Shown here one piece after another: positions 42,278 through 51,859 of a DNA stretch of 53,672 bases. Numbering within the stretch: the first letter of the stretch is position 1; every line of letters starts with the position of its first letter. Where the stretch lies: contig CAAEFE010000032.1 in assembly GCA_900755095.1 (NCBI GenBank), positions 1-53,672 on the forward strand, written 5' to 3'. A program made the translations under genes and the position numbers. Origin of the DNA: an uncultured Bacteroides sp. (GTDB lineage Bacteria > Bacteroidota > Bacteroidia > Bacteroidales > Bacteroidaceae). A model generated the notes under the pieces. It worked only from the letters and a program-made list of their open reading frames with translations. It searched no databases and was not told the origin of the DNA.

Positions 42278-42997
42278 CTAGTAGAATGGTACATATTCCC
42301 CAGTCATTTCATATTTTAAATTCTTATTTCGTTCCCCAATTTTTTTGGCTGGAACTCCTGCAACAATAGTATAAGGCTCTATAGACTTCGTGACTACTGC
42401 ACCTGCTGCCACTACTGCTCCTTCTCCAATCTCCACACTATGAAGAATTAAGGCATTGGGACCTATCCAAACACGATTACCTATTTTAACAGGAGTTTTC
42501 GTTTGTGTATCACAACGAAAAAATGAATCTCGGTGGTCGTGCTGTTCTGTCCAAATAGACACATTAGAAGATAAATTTACGTTTTCACCTATTTCAATGC
42601 CATTTCTCCCATCCAATATGGCCCGGTCTCCAATAATACTTCCACATCCTATTCTTATTTTATAGGGTTCTCTCATTTCAGTACCATAATATATTACGAC
42701 TTTCGGTGCCATATCTACACAATATACATTACGATAAACAAAGTTACGAAAATGATGGGATGGTACTTGTGATACCCGGTAATCATAATAACGCATAAAT
42801 CCACCCAAATAGCGTTTCAACAGATAAAGAGAAGAGTGTTTATTCTTTATTACATCGTTTTGACTGTCCACCCCTCCCAATTTATATTTTCTTTTTATCT
42901 TATATGATAAAAAGACTATTAGTGATGTCAGCACAACAAAAGTAGTATTGCATATCAATAAGAGAACTAACAACTGAAATACCAATAAATAAACCAT
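42278..42997 (-). CDS. Membrane-anchored hexapeptide acetyltransferase (WcaF/Maa-like)
   Basis: 239 residues. An N-terminal membrane helix (LLVLLLICNTTFVVLTSLIV) precedes a left-handed beta-helix domain (about 110-225) with IGDRAILDGRNGIEIGENVN, a WTEQHDHRD loop carrying the likely catalytic His, KTPVKIGNRVWIGPNALIL and the closing IVAGVPAKKIG. Typical of colanic-acid type acetyltransferases (WcaF/WcaB). It would acetylate a repeat-unit sugar at the membrane. Followed by a 154-base spacer. Confidence 0.88.
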   Translation of the reverse strand: MVYLLVFQLLVLLLICNTTFVVLTSLIVFLSYKIKRKYKLGGVDSQNDVIKNKHSSLYLLKRYLGGFMRYYDYRVSQVPSHHFRNFVYRNVYCVDMAPKVVIYYGTEMREPYKIRIGCGSIIGDRAILDGRNGIEIGENVNLSSNVSIWTEQHDHRDSFFRCDTQTKTPVKIGNRVWIGPNALILHSVEIGEGAVVAAGAVVTKSIEPYTIVAGVPAKKIGERNKNLKYEMTGEYVPFY

Positions 42998-43100
42998 ACA
43001 TCATTATATTTTAGCAATTCATCAAAACTATATATCATTAAAATGCTCTTCATCTGCAAATCTCCCATATTAACATAGCACATATAGCTAGATATGTCCA

Positions 43101-44630
43101 TTAAAAGAAAGCTTTCAACTTATATATAAAAAAGTCTAATAATCGCATTACAAATAATACAGAATAACGAGGAAAATAAATAAAAGAGCGAAACTTAAAT
43201 GTTTTAAGTAGAAGTGATAAATACCCATTACAATAGTTGTTTGCATAATTAAAATAGAACTCCTTAATGTTATCATAAGCAATATCCAAAGGTAACATTT
43301 GCTTTGATTCATAATTACCAGTCAATAAATCATTAAGTTTTTTATCAAACTCTTGGGAATTAATTACTGCACAACGCAATCTTTGTCCCTCTGATTTTCT
43401 ATACAAAGGATCATTACATAATTCCTTAGCATATGCAAATAGTGTATCTAAATCATTTTTGGCAATCGGTGCTTCATTATGATAATTAACAATGCCATCC
43501 ACCTCATCCAACTCTACTCTCTTTTTTGCATAAGCCAAAATTGGTTTACCAAAAGCAGCTGCATATTGACACATTAGACCTCCAGACAAAGGATATGTAC
43601 CATAATATATATCACAGTTTCTAAAAAGTTGAGATATATCCTTTCTATATTTAGATGTATATACGCGCTCCCCATTCTTCATTCTAAGGATACGTTTTTT
43701 TATCTCCCTTAATGATGTAGATGCAAGAAAGACAATCGAATTTGGGTTATCATCTAAAACTTTATCCATGATGTCAAAGAATAAATTCTCCTCATCTAAC
43801 ATTTTATACTCTGTCCCTCCTGTAAAAATCACAACTTTCCCTGTTCGATCAAAAGGGAATCCTTGAAAAGGTATATCGTCGGATATGATAGGATAATAAG
43901 GTAAATAAAGCAATTGACTCAACTTCACCCCACGTCTATCTACCGAAACTGAAGCTCCATATGGTCTAAATTCTATCAAATAATCAAGCATTGATTTACC
44001 AATCCAAAATGTGTGATCATTAAAATTAATATTATAACATGGGCATTGCTTAGCAGCCATGACAGCAATTATTAACCGTGCATCCCATGGCCATACATGA
44101 GTCAATATTTTCGTTGGATTAAAATTACGGATTTCTCTCGCCACCTCCTCCGTTGTATCCATTAAAGATCTTGACTCCTCAATTATTTTAATGGTAATAT
44201 TTTCTTTATCTTGCAAATAGGTTGGAATTTCTGTAGAACCAATTCTAACCCCATTAATTTGAACAATACGATTTAATACGATTATTAAAACAGGAACTCC
44301 GACCTTGGCCAATGCTTTACTATATTGTTGAGTCACTTCCCCTCCATTTATAGTTCTGTTACAAACAAGCACGATACGTTCTTCTCCATTATTTACCGTG
44401 AATCTATCCTGCAGCAAACGTTCTTTTATACTACAAGATATATTTTGCAGAAGAAACTCCAAATCTTCATCAACATATTTAAAATTATAATTATAAGCCC
44501 ATTGTGCAGCTACTTCTATATAACAAATACTCTGTTCCAAATGCCCACTTTGCATCTTATCAGAAGCTTTTTGTTTTATTATCTCAAAAATGTCTATTAC
44601 TTGCCTTTCTGTCAATGTACCCTTTTTCAT
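43101..44630 (-). CDS. Glycosyltransferase (GT4-like)
   Basis: 509 residues. A first helical region (about 1-75) is followed by a GT-B start (RIVLVCNRTINGGEVTQQYS) and the C-terminal lobe (GKVVIFTGGTEYKMLDEEN, ISQLFRNCDIYYGTYPLSGG, AFGKPILAYAKKRVELDE). The classical EX7E pattern is not seen, so the family assignment is tentative. A role adding one repeat-unit sugar is likely. The C-terminal 60 residues are hydrophobic and basic and could sit on the membrane. Lies between Wzx and the acetyltransferase genes. Confidence 0.75.
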   Translation of the reverse strand: MKKGTLTERQVIDIFEIIKQKASDKMQSGHLEQSICYIEVAAQWAYNYNFKYVDEDLEFLLQNISCSIKERLLQDRFTVNNGEERIVLVCNRTINGGEVTQQYSKALAKVGVPVLIIVLNRIVQINGVRIGSTEIPTYLQDKENITIKIIEESRSLMDTTEEVAREIRNFNPTKILTHVWPWDARLIIAVMAAKQCPCYNINFNDHTFWIGKSMLDYLIEFRPYGASVSVDRRGVKLSQLLYLPYYPIISDDIPFQGFPFDRTGKVVIFTGGTEYKMLDEENLFFDIMDKVLDDNPNSIVFLASTSLREIKKRILRMKNGERVYTSKYRKDISQLFRNCDIYYGTYPLSGGLMCQYAAAFGKPILAYAKKRVELDEVDGIVNYHNEAPIAKNDLDTLFAYAKELCNDPLYRKSEGQRLRCAVINSQEFDKKLNDLLTGNYESKQMLPLDIAYDNIKEFYFNYANNYCNGYLSLLLKTFKFRSFIYFPRYSVLFVMRLLDFFIYKLKAFF

Positions 44631-44833
44631 AATCTATGCCACTTTAGCATTCTATTCTGTTCACAAATAATCTAAACTTATTTAAACTATCAGTTTATCT
44701 AGTTTTCTATATAGTTATGAAGTATATACTTTAGTTTTGATTTTCAACGACAAAACAATCTACGTTCTCAACACTACAAATTAATATTAAAATAAAAGAG
44801 AATTTATAATCTTACATTATCTCTATTATTGCC

Positions 44834-46138
44834 TCATAATACCCTATAAACAATAATTTTCCTAAATATGACAACCATGCAAACCGTATATATTACATAG
44901 TTCACAAAATATGCTTGTGTTATCCCAACCACTCCATTTAGATTCATAAACAAATATCCTAATACCACGAATAAACCAGAAAATACGACTTCAGTTGCAA
45001 TAAATGTTTTAGTCATAGATTTTGCTACCATCAAAAAAGCTAACAACCAACTAGATATTTTAAAAAAGTCTCCTAATAATTGCCAAATAAACAAGCTCTC
45101 CATCGGATAAAAATCTGGAGAAAAAAGTATCATAACAACAAAATGTCTCAATAAATATACAAGAGTTAACCCCGATAATAATATAGGAATAATGACTTTG
45201 TAACACTTGAATATTTCATACCGTAATTCCGAAATTTCCTTTATCTCTGATAAACGAGGTAAGTAGTAAATACTAAAAGAGGTGGTTATCACCATTAAGT
45301 ATACGTTTGAAATACGATTCATTGCTTCCCACCATCCAGCTTCTGTCATAGATATTTCAGAAATAACATATCCACGTAATAACATTTGGCTAACCGGAAC
45401 AACTGATAATGAGACTAATGTCATAGCTGAATAATTCAGGAAACGTCGAAGCATCTTCCTATCTAACCTCTCTCTATAATAGATGACAGATAGCCATGGA
45501 GCTTTCCTACATATCCAAAATGTAATAAAAAACACCACACTCTGATAAGAAACGGCACTAATCAATGCACCTTTCAATCCCATAGAAAAAACAAAACATA
45601 TAGTAAAAAGTAATCCAACTATAGTCCCTGATATATTCACAATCACATATCTTTTAAACTCTTTATATCCATTTAGGATAGAAATTAATAGAGTATTCAG
45701 AGTGTATAGAAATATTGTAAAACCAAAAATTAAGAATACATATCCATATTCATCAGAAAGCATTACCAAACGACTGAGTTGATTATGTAAAATTATTAAC
45801 CCTAAACTCACTATAAAAGTGAAAAATAAAGTTATCTGTAAAGCATTGGATAGAATTTTTTTTATTGCAGATTCATCTTCTTTATATTCTGCTACATATT
45901 TCGTTATTCCACTATTAATTCCGCCATTAGCTACTCCCAATAAGATAGTTGAAAAATTATTCAATTGACCTAATAGAGCAATCCCACATGGACCTATAAT
46001 AGAAGCCACAACTTTTACGCTTATTAATCCTGTAAGCATACGCACTAAGGTAGATATAGCATTAAATGAAAACACTTTTACTATATCCTCTTTCGCTGTA
46101 CGTTTAGCAAAAGAGGCAAACTTATATATCATTCCCAC
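44834..46138 (-). CDS. wzx: Wzx-like O-antigen/capsule flippase
   Basis: 434 residues with about twelve membrane helices. The N-terminal stretch [20 protein letters not shown] and [20 protein letters not shown] are characteristic of WzxE-type O-antigen translocases. It flips the lipid-linked repeat unit across the inner membrane. The start overlaps the FdtB-like gene by 10 bases, tying it to the amino-sugar block. Followed by a 203-base AT-rich gap. Confidence 0.93.
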   Translation of the reverse strand: MGMIYKFASFAKRTAKEDIVKVFSFNAISTLVRMLTGLISVKVVASIIGPCGIALLGQLNNFSTILLGVANGGINSGITKYVAEYKEDESAIKKILSNALQITLFFTFIVSLGLIILHNQLSRLVMLSDEYGYVFLIFGFTIFLYTLNTLLISILNGYKEFKRYVIVNISGTIVGLLFTICFVFSMGLKGALISAVSYQSVVFFITFWICRKAPWLSVIYYRERLDRKMLRRFLNYSAMTLVSLSVVPVSQMLLRGYVISEISMTEAGWWEAMNRISNVYLMVITTSFSIYYLPRLSEIKEISELRYEIFKCYKVIIPILLSGLTLVYLLRHFVVMILFSPDFYPMESLFIWQLLGDFFKISSWLLAFLMVAKSMTKTFIATEVVFSGLFVVLGYLFMNLNGVVGITQAYFVNYVIYTVCMVVIFRKIIVYRVL

Positions 46139-47229
46139 TTGTTCAGTAAATCAACAATAGTTTTTATCTCCATATTCATCATTATTGGGCTTAATGGCAA
46201 ACTAAGTTCTTCATTATGGATTTGTTCCGTAATAGGGTACGAAAGTTTGTTCCACTCCTTAAAGCACTCTTGTTTATGAGGAGGTATAGGATAATGAATA
46301 ATAGTCTGTACACCATTGTCAGCTAAATACTTCTGCAATTCATTACGTTTTTTTACACGAATAGTAAAAATATGGAATGCATGAGTATCCCAGTCTTTTA
46401 TTATTGGAGTAATAATTGCTGGATTAGTTATATGATCAATATAATATCTTGCAAATTCCTTACGAATAGCTAAATCTTCATCCAAATGCTTTAATTTCAC
46501 ATTTAGCACAGCTGCTTGTATCTCATCCAATCGACTATTGCGTCCACAATATTTGAATACATATTTTTTATGTGAACCATAGTTAGCAATCGCACGAATC
46601 ACCTTTGCTAATTCCTCGTCGTTAGTTGTTACTGCACCAGCATCTCCTAATGCCCCCAAATTCTTACCTGGATAAAAACTATGCCCAGCAGCATCTCCTA
46701 ATGAACCTGTCTTTCTACTCTGATATATACAACCATGAGCTTGAGCATTATCTTCCACCAACTTAAGATGATATTTATTACAAATATCCCCTATTTTATC
46801 AGTATAGGCACATTGGCCATAAAGATGAACAATTAAGATACCTTTTGTGCGCTCTGTTATAAATGCTTCTATTTTGGAGTCATCTATTTGATAAGTCTCA
46901 ATATTAGGTTCTACCAAAATAGGGATTAACCCATTCTCTGATATCGCTAAAATAGAGGCAATATAAGTATTAGCAGGAACTATTATTTCGTCACCAGGAT
47001 GCATTACCCCCATTTCTATATAAGCACGAAATATCCAAACTAATGCATCTAACCCATTTGCACAACCTACGGTATATTTAGTCCCAATATACTGGGAATA
47101 ATTTACCTCAAAATCTTCATTTTCCTTCCCTTGAAGATACCAGCCTGAATCAATAACACGACTAACCGCTTCATGTATTTCAACAGAATATCTTTCTGTT
47201 ATTTTTTGTAAATCTAAAAATTTAATCAT
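46129..47229 (-). CDS. DegT/DnrJ/EryC1 aminotransferase, FdtB/QdtB-like
   Basis: 366 residues, PLP-dependent sugar aminotransferase. The PLP Lys is K189 in [19 protein letters not shown], with ED-NAQAHG (Asp160) before it. The [12 protein letters not shown] and [16 protein letters not shown] stretches are typical of enzymes that add a 3-amino group to dTDP-3-keto-6-deoxyhexose. Together with the FdtA-like genes and the hexapeptide acyltransferase it makes a dTDP-Fuc3NAc or Qui3NAc-type sugar. Its ATG overlaps the acyltransferase stop by 8 bases. Confidence 0.9.
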   Translation of the reverse strand: MIKFLDLQKITERYSVEIHEAVSRVIDSGWYLQGKENEDFEVNYSQYIGTKYTVGCANGLDALVWIFRAYIEMGVMHPGDEIIVPANTYIASILAISENGLIPILVEPNIETYQIDDSKIEAFITERTKGILIVHLYGQCAYTDKIGDICNKYHLKLVEDNAQAHGCIYQSRKTGSLGDAAGHSFYPGKNLGALGDAGAVTTNDEELAKVIRAIANYGSHKKYVFKYCGRNSRLDEIQAAVLNVKLKHLDEDLAIRKEFARYYIDHITNPAIITPIIKDWDTHAFHIFTIRVKKRNELQKYLADNGVQTIIHYPIPPHKQECFKEWNKLSYPITEQIHNEELSLPLSPIMMNMEIKTIVDLLNKWE

Positions 47230-47725
47230 AAGCTAATTTTTTTATTTCACTATCTGAAAAATTTCGAATCAGTTTTGCCGGTGTTCCGCCAACTATTGAA
47301 AAATCAGGAAATGAAGTTGTTACAAAGCTACCAGCTGCAACAACACAAAATTTGCCCAATATAACCCCTGGCATAATAATTGCCGATGCACCAATCCATG
47401 AATGATCTCCAATAGAGACTTCTTTTTTATATATTGGATAAATTTTTTGCATTTCACTACTAGCATTTGGACCTGAATCTACCATAATATTAACATTTTG
47501 AGCAAAACTTACATATTTTCCTATTGTTAACTTTGCAGAAAATCCATTTAAGATACAATTCATCCCAATATAGGTATTAGCTCCAATTTCTAATAAATTA
47601 TTAGGACCACCATATGCAGATACATGCTTGGCTATTCTTACATTATTTCCTATAATTATATTATTAATCGACGATGAGGGGTCTAATTGCACATTTTCAC
47701 CTAGCATAATATTAGCATAAACCAT
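47222..47725 (-). CDS. Hexapeptide acyltransferase (FdtC-like candidate)
   Basis: 167 residues, left-handed beta-helix throughout ([84 protein letters not shown]). Directly before the FdtB-like aminotransferase, so it probably N-acetylates the 3-amino sugar, as FdtC does. Its start overlaps the DegT-like gene by 14 bases. Complete. Confidence 0.85.
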   Translation of the reverse strand: MVYANIMLGENVQLDPSSSINNIIIGNNVRIAKHVSAYGGPNNLLEIGANTYIGMNCILNGFSAKLTIGKYVSFAQNVNIMVDSGPNASSEMQKIYPIYKKEVSIGDHSWIGASAIIMPGVILGKFCVVAAGSFVTTSFPDFSIVGGTPAKLIRNFSDSEIKKLAYD

Positions 47726-48635
47726 CTTTGAAATATTTTAGTAAAGTTATCATATAATCCAAATGAAACATATCGAGTTGTTGATGGACTGGGATATAAA
47801 ATGCACTTTTACCATAAAAAACACTTGATTCAACACCATTGTTTTGCATAAAAATCTTCAGTGAATTATAGTCTATATTATCCTCCCATTTAAATAAAAA
47901 GACACCTGGAATGCTCTTCTTCTCCAATAAAAAAAACGGAGAGATCCCTATATATGAAAGCTTTTCAGACAAATATGTATAATTAAATAAACGCCGTTCA
48001 GCAATATAATCTATTAATGGTATATTTCTTGAAAGATTCTTTAAAATATAATCTTGATAACGTGATGGTATCATATTATCAGAAGGAAATTGCATTTTAT
48101 TTGAGACTAAAACACCTCCTATTTGCATTGGAAAAATTTTAGGTAAGCTATATATTACAAAATCACCTATTTTTCCTATCAGTGAATGTTTATCTTTAGA
48201 AATAAAAGAATGTGCACAATCTTCAATAATCGGTATATTATATTTTTTCAATTCATTTAATCTCTCACAAGGATACCCAAACTCATGATTAATAAAAATA
48301 ATCTTAGTCCGTTCTGTTATTTCTCTAGACCATAAACAATATTTCTCTATTTCTCTAGTAACACAGCTACTTATATAATAATTACCAGATGTCGTTAATA
48401 TCGTTACAACATCATCATGAACTAGATCGTAATATGACAAAGCCAAAGAAATTGCATCACGTGCTTTTATAGTCAATAAATATTCCCCAAATCTTTCACG
48501 CAAATATTCTTTAGCAATCTCTATATCTACATTTAAACGATTCAAATCCTTCTCGATGAAAGGAGAAATCCGAATGGTTGGAGTTACTTCAACAGTAGGA
48601 TTAATGATAAAGCCATCATAAATATCAATCTTCAT
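47712..48635 (-). CDS. DegT-like aminotransferase, short form
   Basis: 307 residues against about 370 for the family. The core is intact: IIEDCAHSF (Asp139) and SLPKIFPMQIGGVLV with a Lys at 166 that fits the PLP position. An N-terminal section normally preceding the substrate lobe and some C-terminal residues are shortened. The role may be a second amino sugar, or it may be inactive or act in a heterodimer. Its ATG overlaps the acyltransferase-like gene's stop by 4 bases. Confidence 0.75.
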   Translation of the reverse strand: MKIDIYDGFIINPTVEVTPTIRISPFIEKDLNRLNVDIEIAKEYLRERFGEYLLTIKARDAISLALSYYDLVHDDVVTILTTSGNYYISSCVTREIEKYCLWSREITERTKIIFINHEFGYPCERLNELKKYNIPIIEDCAHSFISKDKHSLIGKIGDFVIYSLPKIFPMQIGGVLVSNKMQFPSDNMIPSRYQDYILKNLSRNIPLIDYIAERRLFNYTYLSEKLSYIGISPFFLLEKKSIPGVFLFKWEDNIDYNSLKIFMQNNGVESSVFYGKSAFYIPVHQQLDMFHLDYMITLLKYFKDGLC

Positions 48636-49570
48636 AGTTCATATTCATAAATATCATAAATAACTCCCCGCCCCCCGAAGCCTTCCTTCTGAAAAATCAA
48701 GGCTTCATTCAAATACTCACCATTATTTTCTGTTGACTGACCAAAATCAAAATATTCGCAAGTTGCATATTGTGTATTAATCAAATAATCAAAAAGCAAG
48801 TCTAAAGCCCCAACCTCTTTACCTTCTAAACTGGCTGAAATATACTGTGTATGAACAATATGCCCCATTAGATACAATAAGGTTCCCCCTATTGCACGTT
48901 CTCCTTGAAAAGCTAAATATAGAACTATATTCTCCGGAAAACGAGATTTTAATAATTGCATTTCCTGAAGTGTATGAACAGGTCTCACACCATATCTATT
49001 TTTCAGATTTGTATTTAATATATCCCAAAATAATTCTAAATGATCGCTTTCTTCTATTCTTATTTCATTCTTCAAAGCTTTGCGAATACCAGACCTACGA
49101 GATTCTATAAATTTCACTTTATTACTTAGAAAGATTGTTGAAGAAATATTTCGAGCAATTAATCTACATCCAGGAATTCTAAATAAAGCATATAGGTCTT
49201 CTTGCGCTGGCAATTTATGATAAATATATGGAATTGCCTTATAAATGACTTTCACAATCCCCTTTTCTTTCAAATAATAATTAACAGCATCCAAAACTTC
49301 TATTAAATCCGAAACTGTTACTTTAGAATTTATAATAAAACCACCATAAGTCAATCCTTGATGAGAATATAGAATGTTATCGACTTTGTTTGCCGGTAAA
49401 AGACAATAAAGTTTAGAATTTCGATATATCATTAAGGAAAAATCCTGAAATCGCTCTGAATGGTAATCCATATAATTTCTGTCGAACAAAAAAGTCCCAT
49501 TCTTTGAATTATGGACATACTGATTCCAAACTTGTATACAATCTGGTTTATATTGTTGTATTTCAATCAT
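48632..49570 (-). CDS. GNAT/FemAB-like acyltransferase
   Basis: 312 residues, two GNAT-type halves as in FemAB/BioF2-like proteins. The first has the YSHQGLTYGGFIINSKVT strand and the second NRYGVRPVHTLQEMQLLKSR, LYLAFQGERAIGGTLLYL and EYFDFGQSTENNGEYLNEAL. Such proteins often transfer acetyl or amino-acyl groups to sugars in capsule loci. Sits between FdtA-like and DegT-like genes with 4-base overlaps at both ends, so the acceptor is probably the amino sugar made here (inference). Confidence 0.8.
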   Translation of the reverse strand: MIEIQQYKPDCIQVWNQYVHNSKNGTFLFDRNYMDYHSERFQDFSLMIYRNSKLYCLLPANKVDNILYSHQGLTYGGFIINSKVTVSDLIEVLDAVNYYLKEKGIVKVIYKAIPYIYHKLPAQEDLYALFRIPGCRLIARNISSTIFLSNKVKFIESRRSGIRKALKNEIRIEESDHLELFWDILNTNLKNRYGVRPVHTLQEMQLLKSRFPENIVLYLAFQGERAIGGTLLYLMGHIVHTQYISASLEGKEVGALDLLFDYLINTQYATCEYFDFGQSTENNGEYLNEALIFQKEGFGGRGVIYDIYEYEL

Positions 49571-49986
49571 AGCGCATTTTTATATACTAAATAATCATCA
49601 TAATTTCTTATATAATCTTTCTCATTATAAGTATCGGAAGCTAATACCAAACAAATAGATCCTGAAGAAAAACCCTGTTCAGAAGCCCATATTCCAGGGG
49701 GAATATGTAATCCATAAAAAGGACGATTCAGTAATACAGTACGCTTATTTACTCCATCATCAAGTACTACCTCAAAACTACCACTACCAGCAATAAGAAA
49801 TTGATGACATTCTCTGTGAGCATGTGCTCCACGAGCTTCTCCACCAGGTATATCATAGCTATAAAACACACGTTTTATCTCAAAAGGAACATTCAAACCT
49901 CCATGAATAGGGGTTATATTTCCCGCACGATTCTCTATTTTAGGAAGTTCTATGATAGAACAATCATATACTGTTGACTTAGCCAT
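49567..49986 (-). CDS. FdtA/QdtA-like 3,4-ketoisomerase, copy 2
   Basis: 139 residues from MAKSTVYDC; the longer frame to 50034 would run far into the preceding gene, and the ATGGCTAA overlap supports 49986. A small cupin: RVFYSYDIPGGEARGAHAHR carries both active-site histidines, H55 and H57, equal to H49/H51 of FdtA/QdtA. LLNRPFYGLHIPPGIWASEQ and LVLASDTYNEKDYIRNYDDY complete it. It isomerises dTDP-4-keto-6-deoxyglucose to the 3-keto sugar used by the FdtB-like enzyme. Second of a tandem pair. Confidence 0.9.
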   Translation of the reverse strand: MAKSTVYDCSIIELPKIENRAGNITPIHGGLNVPFEIKRVFYSYDIPGGEARGAHAHRECHQFLIAGSGSFEVVLDDGVNKRTVLLNRPFYGLHIPPGIWASEQGFSSGSICLVLASDTYNEKDYIRNYDDYLVYKNAL

Positions 49987-50377
49987 TAAATACTTTCTTA
50001 AATTGTTCATAATCATATATATAATCATCTGCATTAAAAGGAGTAGATGATAATATTAAAGCAAGTGAATTTGTCGAAAAATTTTCCATTTTCCGCCAAA
50101 ATCCTTTCGGTACATATAATCCATAATAAGAACGATTTAGATGAAAAATATTTTGTTCTTTCCCATCATCAAGAAGTACATCAAAACTTCCAGAGAGAGC
50201 TACTATAAACTCTTGATTTTCTCTATAAGCATGACCTCCGCGTTTTTCTCCTCCAGGAACATCATAAATCCAATATGTACGTTTTATTTTAAATGGTATA
50301 TGATTTTCTTCCTCTATAATAGAAAGATTACCTCGTCTATCTAAAATCTTAGGCAAATCTATAATTCGAGCTTCCAT
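49979..50377 (-). CDS. FdtA/QdtA-like cupin, copy 1, with His to Tyr at the active site
   Basis: 132 residues, same small cupin family (TYWIYDVPGGEKRGGHAYRE, DDGKEQNIFHLNRSYYGLYV, ADDYIYDYEQF). The active-site HxH is H49-A-Y51, so one of the two conserved histidines is replaced by Tyr, while copy 2 keeps both. It may be an inactive partner, a heteromer subunit, or have a changed product. It ends 8 bases inside the start of copy 2 and follows the initiating transferase gene. Confidence 0.88.
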   Translation of the reverse strand: MEARIIDLPKILDRRGNLSIIEEENHIPFKIKRTYWIYDVPGGEKRGGHAYRENQEFIVALSGSFDVLLDDGKEQNIFHLNRSYYGLYVPKGFWRKMENFSTNSLALILSSTPFNADDYIYDYEQFKKVFNG

Positions 50378-50433
50378 ATTTCTATTTTTTACAACATTTT
50401 TCTTAGAAAGAAAGACTATTTATATATCTTTCC

Positions 50434-51840
50434 TTAGTATGCATTTTTTTCTCCAATAAGTGCATTTATTACAGTCTTATAAATAATATATAAGTCAAGT
50501 AATAGTGTCCAATGTTCCATATACCAAATATCAGCCTTAACACGACCCTCCATTTGGGACAATTCTCTAGTTTCACCACGAAAGCCATGTGTTTGTGCCC
50601 ACCCAGTTACTCCAGGCTTGATAAAATGACGTACCATATATTTATCAATTAGCTGTGCATAAATTTCAGTATGAGCTAACATATGAGGACGAGGCCCCAC
50701 TATTGACATTTCACCCTTAAAAACATTTATAAATTGAGGCAGTTCATCAATGTTATAACGGCGAATGAAATCTCCAAATTTTGTTTTTCGAGGATCATCA
50801 ATCGTTGCTTGTTTACTATCAGCTTCTTCATTTACTTTCATAGAACGAAATTTATAACACTTGAATTCCACACCATTCAAGCCTGTCCTCATTTGTGTAA
50901 AAAAGATAGGTCCAGGAGAAGTTAGTTTAATAATAATCCCCACAATTAGATAAATAAATGGGAAAATAGTAACTAAAAAGAATCCTGACAAAACTATATC
51001 AAACACTCGTTTCAATAGACGATTCTCCATTTTACTAAGCGGTTCGTACCGTAAATTAAGAATCGGCATATTTCCTACCATACTATGACAAATACGCCTA
51101 GGAAACCCCTTAAAAACATTAGGAACACCATGAAAATAAAGTAAGTGATTCTCGCAATAATTTGTTATAGGAACATTATAACGCCCCTGTTCCACAGACA
51201 AAGAACAAAAGATATGCTTTATATCAGTCCTTCCTGCCATAAAATCCGCAAAACAGTCAGGAGTACCTAGATAAGGACACTGTGAGGATAACTCCTCATT
51301 AGGGAGAATATCAAAATAGCCGACAACTTCATAGACAGATGCCAAAGAGCTCTCCATTTCCTCATATAGCATCTGCATATTATTACCTCCACCTACAAAA
51401 ACTGTATAATGTTTATGATTACCTTTAGCACAATAGCTAATTAGCAAATGACGAATAATGATACGATAGATGCTTAAAATAACAAAGAGAATAAAAAAAT
51501 AAAGAACAAAAAAAAGTGGAGAAATAATAGAAATTCCGCTAAAAGCCATAATACATGCCCAAAAGACTGAAAATATTATAATATTCTTCAATACACGTAA
51601 CACTAGCTGGTCTGCACGAATCTCTCGACTATTCCAAGCTTTTCCACGAGATACCGAGCATGCCAAATAGCAAAGACTTAGTGAAGTCATCATAAAAGAA
51701 GCAGTACAAGAAAAAGGTAAATATATGAATACTTTTTTCCAAAAGAAAAGGAATTGATACAAACTAAAGTTCAGTATGATCAAATCTCCTAAAACAGCAA
51801 TAAGTTCTACTATTTTATTTATCTGGTTAGTTGATGCCAT
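50434..51840 (-). CDS. Polyprenyl-phosphate hexose-1-phosphate transferase (WcaJ/WbaP type)
   Basis: 468 residues. Four to five membrane helices in the first half with a CoA-binding-like domain (VFVGGGNNMQMLYEEMES, EVVGYFDILPNEE) and the catalytic half at about 275-468: KRVFDIVLSGFFLVTI, SPGPIFFTQMRTGLNGVEF, YKFRSMKVNEEA, FGDFIRRYNIDELPQFINVF, SIVGPRPHM, KPGVTGWAQTHGFRGE. It starts repeat-unit synthesis by loading a sugar phosphate on undecaprenyl phosphate. The sugar cannot be read from sequence. Upstream of the FdtA pair, downstream of Wzz. Confidence 0.95.
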   Translation of the reverse strand: MASTNQINKIVELIAVLGDLIILNFSLYQFLFFWKKVFIYLPFSCTASFMMTSLSLCYLACSVSRGKAWNSREIRADQLVLRVLKNIIIFSVFWACIMAFSGISIISPLFFVLYFFILFVILSIYRIIIRHLLISYCAKGNHKHYTVFVGGGNNMQMLYEEMESSLASVYEVVGYFDILPNEELSSQCPYLGTPDCFADFMAGRTDIKHIFCSLSVEQGRYNVPITNYCENHLLYFHGVPNVFKGFPRRICHSMVGNMPILNLRYEPLSKMENRLLKRVFDIVLSGFFLVTIFPFIYLIVGIIIKLTSPGPIFFTQMRTGLNGVEFKCYKFRSMKVNEEADSKQATIDDPRKTKFGDFIRRYNIDELPQFINVFKGEMSIVGPRPHMLAHTEIYAQLIDKYMVRHFIKPGVTGWAQTHGFRGETRELSQMEGRVKADIWYMEHWTLLLDLYIIYKTVINALIGEKNAY

Positions 51841-51859
51841 ATCACTTTACTTATTGATC

